In this document: in pieces, positions 61,141 through 64,000 of the stretch
How the letters are laid out: every line of letters starts with the position of its first letter
Numbering within the stretch: position 1 is the stretch's first letter
Assembly: GCA_017465565.1 (NCBI GenBank)
Contig: JAFTWA010000002.1
Coordinates: forward strand, 1-64,000
Direction: 5' to 3'
From: Tyzzerella sp.
GTDB taxonomy: Bacteria; Bacillota; Clostridia; Lachnospirales; Lachnospiraceae
DNA length: 64,000 bases
The notes under the pieces: generated by a model
What the model saw: the letters and a program-made list of their open reading frames with translations, nothing else
Told to the model about the DNA's origin: nothing
Database searches by the model: none
Program-made: the position numbers and the translations under genes

Positions 61141-62070
61141 ATGATTATCACTGTAACAATGAATCCTGCAATCGACAAAACGGTATATATAGAAAAATTT
61201 GAGCATGGTGGCTTGAATCGTATAAAAAATGTAACTTTAGATGCAGGTGGAAAAGGAATCAACGTTTCAAGAACAATCAAAGAACTTGGCGGCGAAAGCA
61301 TCGCAACTGGTTTCTTAGGTGGAAATAATGGTGCAACTATCCAAAAAGTGCTAGAGGATGCTGGAATTACCACGGATTTTATCAAGATAGATGCAGAAAC
61401 TAGAGTTAACACAAAAGTTGTAGAAGAAGATGGATGTGTGACAGAGTTGAATGAAGCAGGTCCTATCATGAGTGAAAAGCATCAAGTGTGGCTAACAGAA
61501 CAGCTAATGGAATATGCGCAGAAAGAAAATCTTATTATTTTGTCAGGCAGTGTTGCACAAAATGTTTCGAAAGCTATATATAAAGAAATTATAGAAAAAG
61601 TACACCTGCGAGGTGCAAAAGTGTTTGTGGATGCAGACGGCGAATTATTCTCAGAGGCTTTAAAAGCCAGGCCAGATATAGTGAAGCCAAATCAAGTGGA
61701 ACTTGAAAAATATCTGGGACGAGAGCTTAGGAACGAACAAGACTACCTGGAAGCGGGGGAAAGTCTTCTTGATAAAGGAATTGAAATTGTTATCATTTCG
61801 CTTGGAGAAAAGGGCGCATATTTTATGTCAAAGAAAAGGGCATTATATTGTCCAGCAATACAAGTGGAAACTCACTCAACTGTTGGAGCGGGCGATGCCA
61901 TGGTGGCAGCATTTTCTTATGGTTTAAATCATGGCTTGACTTTTGAAGAATGTGCAAAACGGGCTATCGCAACTTCAGCAGGAGCTGTGGCTACAGTCGG
62001 CACGAAACCGCCAAAACGAAAGGTGGTAAATCAGCTCCTTGAAAAAGTATGCGTAAACGTCATATGGTAA
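61141..62070 (+). CDS. 1-phosphofructokinase family (PfkB) hexose kinase
   Basis: The 309-residue ribokinase-fold enzyme starts ITVTMNPAIDKTVYIEKFEHGG with the PfkB signature GGKGINVSRTIKELGG near residue 37. The catalytic base region is THSTVGAGDAMVAAFSYGL near residue 242. 1-Phosphofructokinase (FruK) or tagatose-6-phosphate kinase (LacC) are the likely activities. It is not next to a fructose PTS permease or FruR, so the substrate remains open. TGGAAAAGG precedes the ATG. No terminator separates it from the 6S RNA promoter. Confidence 0.85.
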   Translation: MIITVTMNPAIDKTVYIEKFEHGGLNRIKNVTLDAGGKGINVSRTIKELGGESIATGFLGGNNGATIQKVLEDAGITTDFIKIDAETRVNTKVVEEDGCVTELNEAGPIMSEKHQVWLTEQLMEYAQKENLIILSGSVAQNVSKAIYKEIIEKVHLRGAKVFVDADGELFSEALKARPDIVKPNQVELEKYLGRELRNEQDYLEAGESLLDKGIEIVIISLGEKGAYFMSKKRALYCPAIQVETHSTVGAGDAMVAAFSYGLNHGLTFEECAKRAIATSAGAVATVGTKPPKRKVVNQLLEKVCVNVIW

Positions 62071-62079
62071 AAAATACTG

Positions 62080-62108
62080 TTGAAAATTAAAGATGAGTGT
62101 CATATAAT
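62080..62108 (+). promoter_or_regulatory. 6S RNA promoter
   Basis: TTGAAA (62080-62085), spacer 17, TATAAT (62103-62108). Transcription would start near 62115. Confidence 0.85.
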
Positions 62109-62114
62109 GTTTTT

Positions 62115-62295
62115 AAGAGAACCTGGGATGTGCGAGGCTTCCGTTATTTTGAACCTACAATACTTTAAACGGGAATCCTATATCTCTGTAATATGTCAGG
62201 CCTCCATTGTAGTGGAAGACAGAAAAGCAGATGCGGACACCCACCTAGCTGAGGCTAGGAGTCAAAATACGGGAAACGGCATTTTGGGGATATAC
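62115..62295 (+). ncRNA. ssrS: 6S RNA
   Basis: The 5' end AGAGAACCTGGGATGTGCGAGG and the 3' end GGAAACGGCATTTTGGGGAT can pair as the closing stem, as in 6S RNA of other bacteria (compare E. coli CUGAGAUGUUCGC and CGGCAUCUCGGAGAU, from memory). The conserved 3' strand GCGGACACCCACCT is present, and the middle forms a long hairpin with an open bubble that mimics an open promoter. 6S RNA binds sigma-A RNA polymerase and slows transcription in slow growth. The ends are approximate. Confidence 0.85.
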
Positions 62296-62304
62296 TAATG
62301 AGAA

Positions 62305-62331
62305 AGCAGTCGCGAAAGCGGCTGCTATTTT
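62305..62331 (+). terminator. Terminator of 6S RNA
   Basis: AGCAGTCGC (62305-62313), loop GAAA, GCGGCTGCT (62318-62326), then ATTTTAT. Confidence 0.85.
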
Positions 62332-62424
62332 ATATACAGGAATCTTCTGCGTATAAAAATAAAGGTTTACTTTCTGCAAACGCAATGTTAGAATTTTATT
62401 ACATAAACATGTGGGGAAATAAAA

Positions 62425-62718
62425 ATGTCGGAAACAGGTATCAAAAAACAAGTGATTGACGAAATAATTGAATTGGCACAAAAGTATCAAATTAAAAAGG
62501 TGATTTTATTTGGTTCTCGCGCGCGTGGAGATTATTACAAAACAAGTGATATCGATTTGGCTATTGAAGGCGGCGATTCAGTTCGTTTTGCATTGGATGT
62601 GGATGAATTTACATCAACACTTTTGAAGTATGATATTGTAGACCTAAATGGAATTGTCCAAGAAGAGTTACTCCAATCAATCAAAAGAGAAGGAGTTGTT
62701 ATTTATGAAAAAATTTGA
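62425..62718 (+). CDS. MNT-domain nucleotidyltransferase antitoxin (MntA type)
   Basis: The 97-residue protein is a minimal nucleotidyltransferase with the intact motif G-S-x10-D-x-D: GSRARGDYYKTSDIDLAI, with Gly30, Ser31, Asp42 and Asp44. In HEPN-MNT pairs this enzyme adds nucleotides to a tyrosine of the HEPN toxin and so silences it. The gene overlaps the HEPN gene by 14 bases. ATGTGGGGAAATAAAA precedes the ATG. The order MNT first, HEPN second is found in the HI0073/HI0074-like group. Confidence 0.85.
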   Translation: MSETGIKKQVIDEIIELAQKYQIKKVILFGSRARGDYYKTSDIDLAIEGGDSVRFALDVDEFTSTLLKYDIVDLNGIVQEELLQSIKREGVVIYEKI

Positions 62719-63094
62719 GAATTTTTGTGCAGCATTTGAAAACTTAAAAGAAATCTATGATTATGAGGAACCATATAGTAATATCGTTCTAACTGGGATG
62801 GTTGGTTTATATGAAATTTGTTTTGAACAATCATGGAAAACGATGAAAGAGATTTTGGCATGGAATGGAATTCCAGAGGGACAGACAGGTTCGCCAAGGC
62901 AGATATTGAAGTCTGCTTATCAGACAGGTATGATAAAAGACGAAGAACTTTGGTTAGAGGCGCTTGCTAGCCGAAATAACGTGACACATGCATACAATCA
63001 TGTAATTGCAATTGAAATTGTAAGACAGACAAAAGAGAAATACTATCAAATGTTTTATGATTTGAAACAGGAAATAGAGACAAATTGGAAGTGA
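62705..63094 (+). CDS. HEPN-domain toxin / nucleotidyltransferase substrate-binding protein
   Basis: The 129-residue all-helical protein belongs to the HI0074/HepT-like group. The RNase-type motif R-x4-H is present as RNNVTH (Arg90, His95), followed by tyrosine 97 in AYN, which matches the place of the modified tyrosine in HepT. The N-terminal helices match the substrate-binding nucleotidyltransferase fold (GMVGLYEICFEQSWKTMKEI). It overlaps the MNT gene, which supports a toxin-antitoxin unit. Toxic RNase activity is inferred from the motif. Confidence 0.82.
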   Translation: MKKFENFCAAFENLKEIYDYEEPYSNIVLTGMVGLYEICFEQSWKTMKEILAWNGIPEGQTGSPRQILKSAYQTGMIKDEELWLEALASRNNVTHAYNHVIAIEIVRQTKEKYYQMFYDLKQEIETNWK

Positions 63095-63098
63095 AAAT

Positions 63099-63148
63099 GA
63101 GGGGTCCAAGAGTAAAAAACTTGTGGGTGCCCCTCTTTCTCTTTTTTT
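63099..63148 (+). terminator. Terminator after the HEPN-MNT pair
   Basis: GAGGGG (63099-63104) pairs with CCCCTC (63130-63135), with CCAAG/CTTG-GG inside, then TTTCTCTTTTTTT. Confidence 0.8.
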
Positions 63149-63218
63149 GGGCAATATGTTGTCATAGGAATATAACACAATTCATATAATACAAGAAAGA
63201 ATGGACAAGAGATAGATA

Positions 63219-64000
63219 ATGAGAAATAAGGAAAAGGTAATGTATTATGTAGTAATTCTCGGTATTTTCGCCCTGCTTACAGTTGTTCTACTACATAATA
63301 TGTCAAGAACCCATACATACAATCAACAATATATAGAATCGAAACTCCCAGCAAGACTTCAGCAGGAAAGTGAAACAAACCCTGTCATCCGTGTGCTGAT
63401 TAAGACAAATGGCTTTCAGGAAATAACACATACAAAAGTGGAACTGAGTGCAAGACAAGGTCTTACTGTAACAGCCGGCGAAACCATATTAGAATACGGA
63501 CCGAACGAGGTGTTTTTAGTCCAGCCAGATAATGAATTATTCCGAAATGGCAGCATACGAGTAGAGGCAAAGGATACCACTGGAAAGATTACTGTATCAA
63601 GTCTCAATCGGGGTTATGGCACCCCTTCTTATCGTGGCAGTTTTGAATTGTTTTCCACTGCAGAAGGTATTGCGCTTGTGAATGAACTTCTGATGGAGGA
63701 GTATCTGTGTTCCGTAGTACCTAGTGAGATGCCAGCTTCTTATGAGATGGAAGCATTGAAAGTGCAGGCAATCTGTGCGAGAAGTTATGCGTACTGTCAA
63801 ACAAGAGAATTATCTTATCCAGAATATAATGCCCATGTGGATGACAGCACCTTATTCCAGGTATATGGAAATTCAAGAGAACAGGAATCTACAATTCAGG
63901 CAGTAAACGAAACAGCAGGAAGGAAATTGTGGCACCAAGGGCAAGTCGTGAAGACCTATTTTTATTCAACTTCCTGTGGTCATTCGACAAGTATAGAAGC
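63219..64000 (+). CDS. SpoIID/LytB domain protein, cut by the window end
   Basis: An open frame of 260 codons runs from ATG 63219 to the end of the window without a stop. The product has one N-terminal membrane helix (about residues 8-28), a linker and beta region, and then the SpoIID/LytB domain: LLMEEYLCSVVPSEMPASYE, EALKVQAICARSYAYCQTR, and further on STSCGHSTS. The motif's glutamate in PSEMP is the catalytic residue of lytic transglycosylases of this family. SpoIID works in spore engulfment; this could be SpoIID itself or a vegetative LytB-like relative. GACAAGAGATAG is a weak ribosome site. Confidence 0.85.
   Translation, partial: MRNKEKVMYYVVILGIFALLTVVLLHNMSRTHTYNQQYIESKLPARLQQESETNPVIRVLIKTNGFQEITHTKVELSARQGLTVTAGETILEYGPNEVFLVQPDNELFRNGSIRVEAKDTTGKITVSSLNRGYGTPSYRGSFELFSTAEGIALVNELLMEEYLCSVVPSEMPASYEMEALKVQAICARSYAYCQTRELSYPEYNAHVDDSTLFQVYGNSREQESTIQAVNETAGRKLWHQGQVVKTYFYSTSCGHSTSIE

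Larger units (their letters stand above)
62071..62424 (+). other. Non-coding interval carrying 6S RNA
   Basis: No gene is coded here. The interval contains the promoter, body and terminator of 6S RNA (62080-62331), and then a 90-bp leader for the MNT gene. A 72-codon frame from 62080 lies wholly inside the RNA and is not a gene. Confidence 0.75.

Noticed and set aside
62080..62298. 72-codon frame over the 6S RNA
   Set aside because: It lies entirely within the RNA gene and its promoter; composition is not protein-like.

Overview
The window reads as chromosome of a low-GC Gram-positive anaerobe of the class Clostridia, most likely a gut Lachnospiraceae. The grounds are: PolC-type DNA polymerase III, sigma-A promoters with strong AGGAGG ribosome sites, an ATP-type PEP carboxykinase, a folate ECF transporter under a tetrahydrofolate riboswitch, a sortase-assembled pilus, SpoIID-family protein, and no respiratory chain genes. 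No rRNA or tRNA genes were seen. Most genes are on the + strand.

Layout. 1-9,400 is accessory ground: a broken methyltransferase, GNAT and zeta-like kinase genes, a MerR-RDD membrane regulator, a ferredoxin pair, a peptidase S51 gene running into a shortened DUF2812 gene, a 423-bp palindromic element that split a terminator, an unlisted 30-codon holin-like toxin with a probable RNA antitoxin, and an ECF sigma operon. A 139-bp sequence (promoter and leader of the toxin) occurs in direct orientation at 151-289 and 7481-7619 and brackets this segment. 9,370-13,600 has a PucR-type regulator with two palindromic operators, a candidate small RNA, a FAD-Rieske oxidoreductase, a CDP-alcohol phosphatidyltransferase and an LD-carboxypeptidase. 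13,650-24,960 is core metabolism and envelope: phosphoglucomutase, CPA antiporter, ABC exporter, DUF2156, two PLP aminotransferases, a DUF368 lipid-carrier flippase, XRE regulator, IspG. 24,979-31,950 carries polC, a cold-shock gene and ptsH-ptsI.

31,960-33,017 is a gene-free 1.06-kb near-perfect palindrome. It is followed by an orphan ABC binding lipoprotein, YerC, DUF1836, PcrA, RlmD and LrgAB. 40,600-46,200 is a biosynthetic block: a THF riboswitch ahead of folT-thyA-folA, then ilvB-ilvN, and ilvE behind its own promoter and a 31-bp palindrome. 46,300-49,880 holds a methyltransferase, Hsp33 and NAD synthetase. 49,919-54,403 is a compact pilus operon (adhesin, major pilin, class C sortase, minor pilin). 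leuCD, an NhaC antiporter, thrC, pckA and a PfkB kinase follow. The right end carries 6S RNA, a HEPN-MNT toxin-antitoxin pair and the start of a SpoIID-like gene.

Functionally the window joins folate and one-carbon supply, branched-chain and threonine synthesis, PTS phosphotransfer, and cell-surface assembly. The most unusual items are the two long non-coding palindromes, the toxin/RNA locus with its leader repeat, HPr with Arg in place of regulatory Ser46, and a five-cysteine insert in acetolactate synthase. All motif reading was by eye; no database search was run.
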